Part shown: one piece after another, positions 50,737-63,831 of the stretch
Position numbering within the stretch: position 1 is the first letter of the stretch
Layout: every line of letters begins with the position of its first letter
DNA from: Argentina anserina
Taxonomy: Eukaryota > Streptophyta > Magnoliopsida > Rosales > Rosaceae
DNA: 64,000 nucleotides
Reading direction: 5' to 3'
Assembly (NCBI RefSeq): GCF_933775445.1
Contig: NC_065874.1
Coordinates: 1,180,501 to 1,244,500 of the forward strand
Notes under the pieces: model-generated
The model's input: only the letters and a program-made list of their open reading frames with translations
What the model was told of the DNA's origin: nothing
Databases searched by the model: none
Position numbers and translations under genes: made by a program

Positions 50737-52446
50737 TTACAATGTTGCAAAGAAGAAGAGAACCCTCTTGGGATCAACTGCCCAAAATGAAGAACGCCGG
50801 AAACTATTTCGTCTAACAACACATCTGCCATCAGCAGTGGCACCAATGTTGGTTGCTGTGACGGTGATCTGATGGTGGACTTGCGGGCTGCCCGGGTGAT
50901 CTACGATCCCTGCAACCACAGCCGGCTTTTTTGGCGTAAGAGGCCCTACATACAGAGCAAAAACTGCAACTGAGTAATTTCTAGCTACCAAAATCTGCAT
51001 ATCGAATAAGTGATCTATCTGGAATTTCACCACCAAATTTCCTATATTGTCTAGTGCAACATGGACCAAGATTTTCCTTCACTCTGTACCTTCACCAAAC
51101 TAACAAAAATGAAGATACTGTACACTCAAGTTGACCCTGCAAAATCTGGTGGTACTTCACTGTCACAGCTGCAATTTACTTCCCCTAACAAAATTGTGAG
51201 AGTTGGTCCTGCTTTGAATTAGGCTCTGGGTTTGTTTATGATTAACTAATCACCAACTAAACAAGATTTATATATCTATCTCAAACACCACCAATACAAT
51301 CTAACTTACAAGTAAAAGTTTTAAGTTTTAACTTGATCTTGACATAACAAATCACTCACAAAAATTAATAGGAATCTTCACTGGTTTTATAAATAGTAAT
51401 ATTAATACTTGAATCCATAAAAGCCAAGTGTGTCGGAGTCACCCACATCAGTGTGAGGCTGGCACAGGTTGATGATAGCTATAATATATTACCACAAATC
51501 TGTCACACACTAAGGTACGGTCAAATTTCTATTTTGTTCTAATTATTTACAACAATCCAACACATTCGAATCTCATATCTGGACCAAAAAAACCCAGAAC
51601 CATTGAGCAGCAATCACACTACGACACATTATCGAAAAAAATAAAATCACACTATGACACAGAAAAGACCAACTTTCAACCTAAACAAACTGATACTTGA
51701 TGATAAGAGGATTATTTACCCAGTTATTACCTTTGGGTGAACTTATAGCTGAAGTTGAAATATCTCTATCATTTGAGTTACCATCAGTGCTTATCTTCTT
51801 GTCTCCAACTCTCTGTAACCATTTCCTTGAATGATTTCTCTGCAACTTCATCATACCATAAAGAATTGTCACCAATAATTCCTCACCAACATCAACTCTC
51901 AATTAAAAAGAACAACAATAAAAATGGAGAGGAAAAAGAACAGAGTTGCGCTTTCCAAGCAATGATGCCATTGCTTCAGAAACACATTTACATTTGAGAG
52001 CTTAACCAATAAAAATTGTCCTTTTTTAAGAAGAAAAGAGTAAAAAGCTCAAACCTTTGTGGAAACTTTGAAATTAACCAAGTAGCTAATGATGAAGAAA
52101 TCACATACCGAGATTCTAGAATTTGCAGTGACATCTTTATCTGTGATGCCATGGTTGAAACTCTCCATGTCAATCACAAAATTATCAGATTTATCTGCTG
52201 TGTAGTGAAATCCATTTAGATGATCCGAGACTGAGATTTTCTGTGTGCCCATTTTCACTTCTAATCCGTGGACCTCATCGATGGAACCCAAATCCTAAAA
52301 CAAAGCCAACAAGCCAAAAACAGACTCTGTAAAGTTCATCGGTTTTGGAAATATGAGAACCCAATGGAACAGTTTACATGAAATGATATTCAAAGATGAA
52401 CGAAACCAAGAAAACTAGTGCTCACCAACTTGGGAGTTTCCGCCAT
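50737..52446 (-). CDS. Uncharacterised plant protein, 174 residues, hydrophobic C terminus (4 exons)
   Basis: Not recognised. Exons (minus strand) 52446-52426, 52294-52109, 51839-51731 and 50945-50737 sum to 525 bases with consistent phase and GT/AG borders, giving 174 residues starting MAETPKLDLGSIDEVHG. Features: an acidic N-terminal half with DKDVTANSRIS, a basic stretch around residues 70-85 (RNHSRKWLQRVGDKK), then a Ser/Asp-rich piece with SSPKG, a conserved-looking segment AVVAGIVDHPGSPQVHHQ, and a C-terminal FWAVDPKRVLFFFATL ending in a short hydrophobic run. That last run is too short for a certain membrane helix but may be a tail anchor or part of one; a longer tail would need another exon. 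The pattern of clean splice sites and phase is the main evidence that it is real. A leader exon further upstream (to about 52,990) is likely. Confidence 0.7.
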
Positions 52447-54447
52447 TTCTGTCTGGTTTATGAAGCTCAGACGAAAAAGAACAGAGAGATGAAGATGATG
52501 AAGAAGAGACGAAACCTCTTGAAAAGAGACAATTACCAGCCAACAATCAGAGAAGAAGAACTAAAAGGAAAACAGAACACAAATAAGTCAAAAAATGGAA
52601 GATAAACAAATGGCAAATGAAACAAACCCCGTGATTGTTTAGAAAGGAACTGACTTGATGCCTATGTAAGACTTTTCTTTTTGATCCCCTTCAGTGGGTT
52701 AAAAATAAAGAACATATATTTTCTCTTCTACACATACCTGGAATTGTTAGAAGTCTTTCTGTCTTGTTCTCTCATTCTTCAAGGCCAAATCTTGTAGCAG
52801 AACATAAATGAAGAAGAAAGTGAAACACAACTGGTCTTTCTAGAAAGGTAGGTTAGATTCTGTTTCAGATTATGTTGTGGAGAGTGGAGGAGGAGGAAGA
52901 AGGAGAAGGGGGCACAGAAGACCACAAAAGGGGAGAGAGCGAGGGAATGTGATGATGTATTAGTGTGAGAGTGTGATTGTGTGTAAAGCGAGATACATGC
53001 GGTGAGGATTGGAATTGGTAAGAACTTCAATCCTGGGAGGATTTTATACGATGAGTTGGTGCTTCAATTTAGTTTCGTAACGATTTTGGTGTTTATATTG
53101 TAGTTTAATTTCATAGAGGGGACATCACAGACGGGCGAGTCCATGATGTGCTCTAGACCCCAGATTAAAAGTACAATGCCTCGTTTTTGTGTGTGAAAAT
53201 GAGAGCTTGTTAGGCTACCATCGTACCTTGATTGATGAAATTAGCGAATATGGGGACATAAAGTCTAAATTCCTTATTATAAAGATGTGAAATAATATTA
53301 GACATCTCTACAAATTTGTACTTAACTAGGCACAAACTAGCAAAGAGTGCTCAATCTAACGGCTACTCTTTTTGCTTTAGAATAGCGGTGACATACTAGA
53401 AAGATAACTCAATTACGGTGAAAGATAATTATCAATAACACAGTTTTCCCACTATGTTGTCGTAAGAAAATAAATCCGACAACACTTAACTTCACTCTGC
53501 CACTAGCCGGCAACAACCATTTGACAAAACAAGAAACTCGCCGCTTACCTAGAGCAGACAAGACACTAAAAGTGCACCCACAGACACGAAGCCCGACTAG
53601 ACCTACACAACTAAGGTAGGAACTTATTTCCGTGCAATGCCTCGTTTGTTTCGCATAAAATAAGCGGAAAAATGGTTCAAACCATGCGTCAAGATGCGAC
53701 AATGTCCTAATTCCCTAGTAAAGAGGAAAATAGTTCCATCCAAAATCCTATATAACCATTTTCTCTCGCATTTATTACTCACAATACATTATCTTATTAC
53801 ATTATTCAACGTTTTTTCTAATAATTTTCTTTGTGTCACCAAACGCCATGATCTCTTTTCCATCCCGTAGGAAAGACTAAAAAAAAATACTTCATTTCCG
53901 CAAAGCAAACGAGACTTTAAGCTACGGGAGTACCTGGCCGTAATGGATTACTGAAATCTTGACTAAAAACTCATATTCCTTATACTTATATGTCGTGCAT
54001 AGAAAAACTCATGCGTAAACACATATAATTCCCCTTATTATGTGGAATTTTCATGCTGGTATAATTAGTGTCAATGAATCAATCATACAAAACATGAAGA
54101 TAATAAGTTGGGGAATTAATATTCACAAAATTCATCTACAGTTACGTCAGAAAGGGTGCATACTATCAACCCTACTTTGTAATCTAAGCTATTAGGTGGA
54201 CCATTTTATATAATATAAGTATATAACAAGAATGTTTTCTAAGGTTATAGTTAATTAATGCTCTTAATACAATTAGCTAGGCTTTAGGCTCAAAGATTAG
54301 GAGTATCATGCACAAAAAGTCCTCATTCTTTTTGGAACTCAAGGCTCTACCAGCGTGGAAGTTAATTTAACCTTAAAAAAAATTGTGCAAAGAGAATGTT
54401 GACGATTATAAACAATTAAACATGAAAGTTAATTGCTAATTGAGCAC
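52447..54447. other. Upstream region of the uncharacterised gene, otherwise gene-free
   Basis: The first ~550 bases are probably leader and promoter; a CT-rich stretch on the minus strand near 52,860-52,950 fits a 5' UTR. The remainder shows no exon. Confidence 0.4.
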
Positions 54448-55143
54448 ATGGCCGGTGAAGCAATTAAGGAGAACTGCAGAAGCAATAAGCAGCTGGGCGG
54501 GGGCGGCGGAGGTCAGGGAAGCTACGCTAGCTTCTTCCTCTCTCTAGCTAGCTATCTGTCTTCCATAGTTGTCTGGTTTGGAATGGAAGTAGTGTTCATT
54601 ATTGAAGCAAAACAGTGTCGAATTGAAGGAACTTGTTTTCTTGTACGTGCAGTTGCTTCACTTAAACTTAATTTATCTATTTTTCTCTTTCTTAATAGAG
54701 GGAAGCTTGAAAACGTAAAAGTTAAAGTTGATTGCATATAGAAAATGTTTTAGTTATTGTAAACAAATTTTAAGTTCTTCAGAGTTCAGATGTGGTTGGA
54801 TGCAGTACGTTAAGTTCATATCGATCGGTTCCTCTTCACCGAGTCGATCACCCATCTCTCCTTGATTGGTGGATTTTCGATTCCGTTATGAAACGTTCTG
54901 AGCGGAACAAAACTTAACCGGTTTGTTGGATTCATTTGGTCAGACTGAGCTGATGAACTGATCAGAAGCAACGAGGAATACAGAAAATTCCAAACATCTG
55001 ATTTCACTATTTGATCTTAGAAAGAGGGCTTTCATACGGATGCTTTCGGAAACAGTTCGGTTTGATGACTTTGATCAATTAGCACTCTCGATTTTACCTA
55101 TAAATAACCAGCCTTACAAGGGATACGTAGTTTATTAGATAAT
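54448..55143. other. Region with a doubtful 97-codon open frame
   Basis: An ATG at 54448 opens a frame of 97 codons with a run of six Gly followed by a hydrophobic segment (FFLSLASYLSSIVVWFG). Its second half is low-complexity and no family is recognised, so it is not called as a gene. Confidence 0.3.
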
Positions 55144-55412
55144 TAACTCCTCTGAGACTTATTGGTCTGAAGAAGGGCCGATCATTATATTGAAGACATT
55201 CAAGTGCTCATGCATGCAGTTTGTAGACACAATTATCTTCCAACCCCGTGAATGCAATTTAGCTGCTCATTGTGTTGCTAAGTTTGCTCTAACTTAGCAA
55301 TCTCTATTTACTTGTATTGAGGATGGGCTTATGGAATCGATTAAAAACGATTCCAATGTTTGTAATTACCTTTCTTATCATTAATGAATGGTTATATTTT
55401 GATTAAAAAAAA
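55144..55412 (+). mobile_element. 3' end of a LINE-type element (RNase H-like tail with A-run)
   Basis: One frame reads NSSETYWSEEGPIIIL and then FQPRECNLAAHCVAKFAL before a stop, the typical end of the RNase H-like (RVT_3) domain found in plant LINEs and related genes. A short A-run at 55405-55412 follows about 110 bases after the stop. Only the last ~50 codons remain, so it is a 5'-truncated relic. Confidence 0.6.
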
Positions 55413-55674
55413 GATCGAGTAGTATGTTTTGGTGTGATGAATGATCTTTTATCGCTATACTTCATTTTCTCGGTAGGTTAGAAGTCAAAAGAAGTAATTT
55501 GTACATGAAGAAAGCTATACACTATTACATTAGTCTTTATTCTTCTGCATGTTTTCACGGGTATCCGTTATCTTATGTAAGAACAACCTAATTTGTTTCT
55601 TCTATAAATCAATGAAATAAGATGATCATCAACTTGTTGTGCAAATAAAAATTAGTCGCTCTTGTGGACGCAAC

Positions 55675-56842
55675 CAGTGGCGGATGTTGGCTACGGCGTT
55701 CTCAGCGGCTGTTGGGAGAAAATTATGGGAGCTAGGCTATACGTAAAATTCCGCTGGGTAGAAAAAGAAAATTGTACTACTCTTATTAGTTTATTACCCA
55801 AGTCCAACCCATATACTTGCATAATTAACAAGCTTCAGATGTCATGTTCGACTCTTCCTCTTCACAAATCACAATTGTCTTCTATTGTTTATAATAAACA
55901 CTTGTTCCTTCACAATTAAACAAAAACCAATTGTTTCTCTTTTCTCATTTCAAGGCACATGTTTATTGCTCTATGTTTTTCTTTACTCCCAGCAAAATTG
56001 TTCTTTAGTTCTTCTATCACTTAATTCACCTATCAGTTAAAAACATTATAAATATCACGTAGTTTTTAATAAATATTATGAGAAATTATTTTCTCTTGCG
56101 CAATTATGTAGACGATTAGTTGAACAAACTTAGCAAAGCTTTTTCTCTTGACACTTCTAGTTTCCACTATTACTACCATTACATGCATGTTTAGCTATGA
56201 AAATTATAATGACTTGGTTGAGAAACAAGAAGGAAGACATATACCTTTCAAAAGGTTGTATAATGCTTCACATTGAAAATGAATATATAGACGGTATTGA
56301 CTGTAATATCCCGGAAATTTATAATTATTTACTAATTATTGTTCAGAGATATTTAAATTGATGGTGATCTGATTATATAGTACGAGGGAGAAAATGAAAG
56401 TGTTCGATCGATTTATACACGGAAACGTTACCGTGACGGGTCAATAGTTGACTTTTTATCCGTTAGGAATCTCAGAAAACTTCTCATGGAAGTCATAGAG
56501 TTCGTCAATACGAATTCATGGACATGTGACACACCTAAATCGGAGTTCGTATGAAGAAGTTACGAATCAAAATGTATTTGGACATTTTTGAAAAATAGTA
56601 TAAATAGGCCGTGATTGATCATTTTGAGTCTAATAGAAATCATAGAGCGCAACCCAGATAGAACGTTTTATGAAACAGTTTTTAATGACTCTTTTTTATT
56701 TGCAATTTTTATATCTCTTTCGAATTATTAATAAAGAGTATGTAAAACTGTTTCTTACCTCATTAAGAGTTCTCATTAATGCTGATAATTTTTTTTTCCG
56801 CTCACCTAACTTTTGGAGTTTTGGACCTTAGATCCGCCACTG
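55675..56842. mobile_element. hAT-like element with TSD GACGCAAC
   Basis: It begins CAGTGGCGGAT and ends ATCCGCCACTG, an 11-bp perfect terminal inverted repeat. GACGCAAC is present at 55667-55674 and 56843-56850, a perfect 8-bp target duplication. CAGTGGCGGA ends are frequent in plant hAT elements. No transposase is encoded; the right third is an LTR fragment. Confidence 0.88.
56302..56690 (+). mobile_element. LTR fragment inside the hAT element
   Basis: It starts TGTAATATCCCGG. It shares its layout with the solo LTR at 28,322: the stretch tagagttcgtcaatacgaat corresponds to tagagctcgtcgatacgaat there, and a TATA box (agtataaataggc, near 56,600) follows at a similar place. Only the first ~390 bp are present. 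The right end is approximate. Confidence 0.65.
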
Positions 56843-57256
56843 GACGCAACCCAATTACCTGAAAGATTTCCCATCTAAATGGACCCTAGCTATCTATAAC
56901 AGTCTCATTACTTTCAGATTATGTGTATGTAGCTAGGACGTTATACTTTAATTGACTTCCATACCAAGTTATCGACTTGTAGCGCTTAAATTTGACATTT
57001 GGACGATAATCAGTTATTGTTGATGGTTCTATATAACAGATAACTCCAAAATGAAGAAACTAAAACTTGTTATTATGTTGTGGCTTAAAGCTCTCTGCAG
57101 CTAGCTGCATATACATGAAATGATTCCATGGTAGCTTTCATGTATGTTAGTTTGTCAGCTTAAGATTAAATTCAATTTCGATTTATCTGGCAACTTGTAA
57201 AGAGTTGAGAAAGACGAAACCTTACCAGACATCGGAGGCAATAGGTTAGATAAAAC

Positions 57257-57400
57257 AAAAAGACTATATGGTCACTATTTTACAAGTCTATGGATTATAA
57301 ATCCCCCCGCTATTTTCTATTTTGACATATGAGGAAAGTTGAAGTTGATCCCTTGGCTAGCCTATAGCAAAAAGACTATATGGTCACTATCTTACAAGTC
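57257..57400. repeat. Direct repeat of ~32 bp, spaced 112 bp
   Basis: aaaaagactatatggtcact followed by at-ttacaagtc occurs at 57257 and again at 57369 with one difference. Confidence 0.75.
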
Positions 57401-60400
57401 ATAAGCAGGAAATCACTCTTCGATATTATTCCTTTTTTTGTTTTTATCGTTAGCTTGGTCCCCGGCTGCCTGTGATATTCGATTAAGAAAAAAAAAAGAA
57501 ATCTTAAGTTGTAGGCATCTCCCAAATTAAGAAGAGTCGAAGCAACTCGAAGCATGCAGAAAGCAGATAACTAGTGATGCAGTTTGAAATAACGTGTATG
57601 GCCAGAAGGGAAGACGTACTCGTTGTTTAGACATGATATTGTTATCTCATTTCAAGCCTTACATGCATGGTAGTTTGGCTGTGCATCTAAAAAGGATCGG
57701 ACAAACATAAAATCTACCCCATTCTATTATTGAATTAGGAGTAAATCAAGTTAACTTGCACTTAATTTGTACAATATATGGGTTCTCTTCATTTGAATTA
57801 ACTTGTAATTAGTAGAACAACTTCTTTACTAGCTGTGCCATTGATCTATCGGGCATTTTTAGAGTTTGATGTTGATCCTCTCACCTTAGGAGTTGAAGAT
57901 TTGAAGTAGGAGTGGTGTAACATGTAACATATGTAAAGTTGTAAACTTGACAATTTGACTCGATAAAGCTAGGCTTATTGAAAAAACTAGCTAGCTAAGT
58001 ATATTGGCTACCAATCGTAATTAGAAACCAACTTACAAACATAAGTTGAGGGAGATTGATCATATGTTTGAAGTTTTGAACCCATGCCACTCAACAAGTA
58101 CTATAGTGTTCCTCTTGCAAGCGTGTGCTATTTAATTGTCATCCCATTAGGCAAAACGAGATTCTCGTTTGTGTTTGGATATTTTTTCTTCCACAGCGTA
58201 ATATATATAGAAAGTTGCAATGTTTGAACTGGAAAACTTTGATGCATGTGGTAGGTCTCTGTTTAATCTACAATGAGAGCTAATGGTTATGAAAGTACGT
58301 GCTGTCCAATCAATTGCAAAGTACCATGAATTTAGAATGTTTGTTCCTAATCCTTAACCCAAAAACCCTTCCTCTAATATGATTCACGAAAGATATATAC
58401 CAATATTGTTCTAGCTAGGGCGGCCAGTCACTATATATCATAATGTTATCTTCCTCTATAATGGGTCGGCGTATAAAAATTAATATGCGACCACGGACAC
58501 TAGCTAGTCAAAATATCTTTTTGCTGATCTCCATTGGCCCTCTGGACGATACATTGGGAGCTTCCTTTTTTGTTTCTCCCTTAATAGCTATAATTGAAGC
58601 ATAATTTATATCCCTACAAAGTTATTCAAAAAAAGCATGGTGTATCACGGAGCTGGTGATAGATAAGTTAAGATATGCAATGGGTACTAGTGTGGAGGTG
58701 TCATAAGATGAATCCCCCTACAAACCTCATAATACATAATGACAACCATATATGAATTTGAATCATAGATCCACCACTTTTTATCATCATCCATAATGAG
58801 CATAGAAATTAGAAAACCTGTTTTTTAATATGGTTGAGTTATATTTGTTGGGTTGCTAATTATTTGTATTTGTAGTTGCATATATAACCAAGAAGGTGAT
58901 CATATATATGTAAGAATAAGTGGATGTGGGGTACTATTTGTGTTATAGGTAGATCCATCATCCATGGATTCATTAGCACTTGATTAGAATACTAAATGAC
59001 AGTGATATTAATGGATCGTCTCGATGATTACTATCACTAGTATATTTGTTGGATAAAGAACACTTGTGTCGGAACACCGAAGGCCCATCTTTGTTCTTCG
59101 TTTTGTTATCTCGCTCCCTGATTGATCTTTGTTTCTTTCGAATGGAGACTGTTACCAAGTGCCGACAATGGTTTGGTGGTTAAATTATGTTCAGGGGTTT
59201 GGTTAGTGATTCGGGGCCGGTGCCTTGGCCAATAATTAATCTGGTGGTCTGAGGGCTTCCCCAGCCTTCCATGCACATGCACTCGTGGATTTCCTTTTGG
59301 TGGTTCGCATTCGTGGTCGAGAGATTAAGCTGGTGTTTCCTTCTAGTGCACATGTTAATTGGTGGCAGCAGCCTATATATGGCTTCAAGTAGAATTGGCG
59401 CATGTAGAGTTGGTGCGATATATTATTACTATTCATGGTGTACGTAGTTCTATTTGTTGGCTTAATAAAAATGTTGTATTAAGTTTTGAACGGATTAAAC
59501 TGTTGGACGAAGGAATCTACAGCAGTAACTTTACTAATACCATGAATATGTTGACTCGTGATGCCAAATTGCCAAGCTTAAAAGCTTCATGTCTAGTTAA
59601 CATGGTTTTTGCTGAACAGCGGAAACAAACAGTGGAAAACGGACAAGCACGAGATGCTATGTATTAAAGCTGGACATCCTCGATCAAAAGTCAAAAACCA
59701 GAGCTACCTTCAAATCTTAACATGGCAGAGTTGAGAGTAACTTCAAATGATGCGCAGATAGAGAACAGTACGATATTGACCCTTTCATCTCTACAGTATA
59801 CACCACCACCCGGCAATCGGGCCATGCTCATCGAAGTTTGAACCAATTCTTCCAACCGTAACCCTAATTATTGAGAGACATGCAGGAACTCTGGGGAAAT
59901 TATAGATCGAGATATATCGGAACTGGAGATGATAATATATAAGAACGTACAAGAAGACTAGGGAAGTGACAAAATTAGAATACCATTGAGTTAGGTCCCC
60001 TTCGAATTATTGAAAGAGAGATGGTATAAAAGTGGGCTCTTATACAGTCATATATGTCACGTTGCCATTTGTATACATGCAGTGGATTGATCACTATGTT
60101 TCTGTTGTTTCTCAAGTACATACATCATTTCATGTCGTCTTGCAATTCAAGTTTTTGATGCCAAACTTGAAGATTAAACTGAAATAAATTCAGTATATAT
60201 GATAATGTTCGGAATTAATGTTTTTCTCAAACAAATTGTTCCTTTAGGTATTGTTTTACTTTGATGACAAGTTGTAGTTAAGAGTTATTGTTTCGATCTG
60301 ATCCATAAACGTACAGAAACAAGATCATCATTGTTATAACATTAAGCTCTCGTTTGAAAATGTCCTCAGTAAACTTACTGTTTGTATTGTCGATCGAGTT

Positions 60401-61086
60401 TTGATCAGCTATAGATAATTGTCATTCACTTTAGTAAAACCTTCAAACTAACTTGCAGAAAAAGGTATCGTTCTCTTATAACAATTGTCATTCAGTTTAC
60501 AAGATCTTTAAGACCCGCATATCAAATTAAGTGATGTTCTGTACGTGCACATATGCAAAAATACATGCAATAGCAGAAAACAATTCAAATAAGAGCATTA
60601 GGTTTCCAAGTCGATCACATTGACAAAACACTTGATAATGACATATCACCATATATATGTGTTTGTGTCGACTCTCACATGGCACTATTGGAGCGATCTT
60701 GGTTCGACAGCGTTCGATAATGACATTGCTGTCATGGATCCTTCACATCACATAAAGAGTTGGATTTATATGCACGATTATTAGTTCTATGGCTTAGTTT
60801 CTAGTTGCATTATCATAGATAAGCAAGAATAATAAAAAGATGAACAGCTAACAATTTGTTGAATACTCAATTGACATACAAATTCCAGGCCCATCCGGCT
60901 TTGCGTGTGGTATATCAATATCACGTAACTACCGGATGCTGTTGCAGCTTATTTGCAAGTTGTAGCTACCTATAGGCTAAAGTGGAGCCTTCATATCTCG
61001 TACTCGTAGGCTTATCAATATCATTAGATACATTGCTGTTCTTGAAAAATTGTTCTGGGATACAAGTGTGTGATATGTAATAAACG

Positions 61087-62250
61087 TTAGAACATCTTTA
61101 AGACTTTAACATATTTCCTACATTTTGATTTTGAAATATTTCAAAATACACCCAATTTTTAAAAGTTCTTTTAAAAAAAACTCATCTAGTTTTTCTTCAT
61201 TATACACTAAATTATTACTATTCTCTTAAATCTAAATTACAAGATGTCACTATTAAAAGCTGATTAGTCAATCAATAAATTATATTCTCATTTACTAATT
61301 ACTACCTTAATTATAGATTTTCATAATCCCTTAATAATTGCAATTTTTCTTTTACTCATCATAAATTTAGAAATAATAGGACATTCCTTAATTACATATC
61401 TAGATTTCAGAAGCTTTTCAAATTTAAATCAATTCAATATCGAAATCACTTAATGGTGACACAAATTTTCCATTTTTTGAACAATTTAAACATTTTATTT
61501 CATAGGTAGATTTCATATGAACAACAATGCAACCTACGTTTGAGGTATATATATAAGTTTTCCCCCCTATCTAGTAGGTTTTTAATTTTTAATTACAACC
61601 TAATGATTAGGTATGTATCTATATGAATGTTTACATATTTTCTAGGAATTTTTATATCAACTTGTTTGTTAGGTATCCATCATTCCAAATATCTATTTCA
61701 TAGGTTGAATATGCAATTTATACTGATATGCATGCTTCTATCAAAGTTGAAACCTAGAACAAAAGTTTATTGCCATACAAAGTTCATGTACAACGATACA
61801 ATTTTTTTTTGAGAAAATATATATACATACATACTGCATGAATAACGACATACATACCTTTTGGTAGATTAAAAAAATTGAAACGAACAAATGATACAAA
61901 TATTTGGAATTCTCTCATAGGATCTATAAAAGTTAGACTAGTGTTTGTGTTCTGAAACTTTGATATTAGCTATATAAAGAAGTTTTTCTCAAAGAAAATT
62001 TGAAATCAAATCTTTCAAAAATTTAATGTAATGAAAAATTATCGGAGTGTTTGAATTAGACATGTAAAATGAAAATTTATAAATATATGCTAAAATAATT
62101 AAAAGGGCAAAATAGATTGTATAAAAAGAATTTGGGTGTAGATTGAAAAAACATTGGGGTGTGCGTTTAATTTCAAAATGGGCTCCAATATTGGGTTTTA
62201 TTTTTTTTTTGTATTTTTAAGAACTTTAATTAATTTAGTTGTCTTGCTCT
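61087..62250. mobile_element. Possible degenerate TIR element
   Basis: The left end ttagaacatctttaagac and the reversed right end ttagagcaagacaacta are loosely alike, and both sides carry an inner acaccca-at block facing inward. The similarity is weak and no target duplication was found. Confidence 0.3.
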
Positions 62251-63033
62251 AAAAGAGTAATAGATCGATATATTCTCAAGATGTAATAGAGTAACCAGTA
62301 AAGAAATTGTAAACAGTTTCATATGTTTACAATAATTTCTAAGATATGAGGGAAGGATTTATGAAAGAATTATGATATCTGTAAAAATAGAAAATTTCTT
62401 AAGTTGGAGCAGAACATGTTTATGAAAATTTCATGTTTACTTCACTGCCATATATATAATAGATGAAGCTGTTGGAAATTCTCCAATAGCGCTAGCCTGC
62501 TCTTTCTTCTACAACTCAAGCGCTCATCAATGAATAACTCTCTTCTTCTGTATGAATTGCAAAAATATCAATGTACTTATGTACGTAGAATCCTCTCATT
62601 ATATGTTAATTACCTTTTGGGCAACAGGTCATCAGTACCCTATTATGATCTTCTGCTATTTATAATGTATATATAAGCAGCATCATGCATGTTCGAGTAC
62701 GTATGAGGATTGGTTTTTGCTAGCTATAGCTGGATTATTTTTCTTAAAATCAGGACGAATATATATATATATATAATTATAGTTTACTGAAGTTTTGGTT
62801 CTTTACGATATTCCAGTTTCCAGAACATGTTCTCGTCGGTCGTGATTCCTCGTAATATATATGAACACGTCTGACATTAAGGCCGGCCGGGGAGAAACTT
62901 GTACTTAATTAATAACTTAGCCATTTTATAAGAACGTTCCAGCACTAATGAAGGAAGTTAAATAGTTAATTTTAATTAATAATGTATTTTGCCACACTTG
63001 ATGATCGAACGAATCTATTCGGTGGGAGAAAAT

Positions 63034-63831
63034 CTTCTATCCTCATTTTTCTATTCCCTTTCCTATCTCCCTTATAATTTTTGACATGTGGTAAATCTAT
63101 CCTAGTCCTCTGTTCCCAAATTTCCTATTCCCTTCCCTGTTCCTCCATTAAGACATTAAGACATATCAATGTGTCATTTTATGCCAACTCACTAGACTCT
63201 AACTTAACTCGTTAAAGTGAAAATTAAAAGACCAAAAAAAAAAACACGAGATCCTCTTCTTCTTCCTCCGCTCAGCTCCTGTCCATAATAAAGTTAAAAC
63301 GCAAAATGTGGACAAAGCCACACCCAAGTAGCAAAACGGCCAAAACCACACGCGTCCAAGATTACTTGAAGAGATCGAACCCCGACCCGTATCATCTTCC
63401 TATTTGCTCGCTGCACTGTGTGCAAAGATGGGAGAGGTAGTTATAAATCTGGGTTCATATCAGAATCTAAGATTCATGTTGTACTTTAGAATATATAGAA
63501 ATCTGAGTTCACACTGACCAACTTAAAAGACTGATATAGGGATTGAAGTATTCAGCTTGTACTACAGATTTTCAATGCTAACAAGTTGAATAATTAGATG
63601 TTAGGGATAATTGTTGTAGAGGCCATGAATTCATATGAATATGTGTTAATTTCTGAGAGAGAGACAGAGAGATATGCATAGATAGCGAGGATGGATTTCT
63701 TTCAAACTTTTTTTTTTCATTTAACAAGCCTAAACGGAGTCAGATTGTTGTTTGCTGGTTGAGGTGGAAGACCACGTGTTAACATTTGAATGGGGAACAA
63801 GGACGGGAATAGAGAAATAAGGACAGAGGAT
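63034..63831. mobile_element. TIR element with ~65-bp degenerate inverted ends
   Basis: The left end atcctcatttttctattccc and the reverse complement of the right end (atcctctgtccttatttctc, then tattcccgtcc) align over about 65 bp, through a shared gacatgtgg / acacgtggt block. Long TIRs without coding capacity suggest a non-autonomous Mutator-like element. The target duplication was not resolved. Confidence 0.55.

Larger units (their letters stand above)
56851..63033. other. 6-kb AT-rich region without recognised genes
   Basis: It holds a direct repeat at 57,257 and a possible worn TIR element at 61,087-62,250. The open frame 59,359-59,667 has no recognised family. No gene supported. Confidence 0.4.

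Noticed and set aside
54448..54741. Gly-rich and hydrophobic open frame starting MAGEAIKEN
   Set aside because: The second half is low-complexity and no family fits. Kept only as a note in the region entry.
59359..59667. 102-codon open frame that resembles retroelement polyprotein at a glance
   Set aside because: No catalytic or zinc-knuckle motif and no neighbouring pieces in frame.
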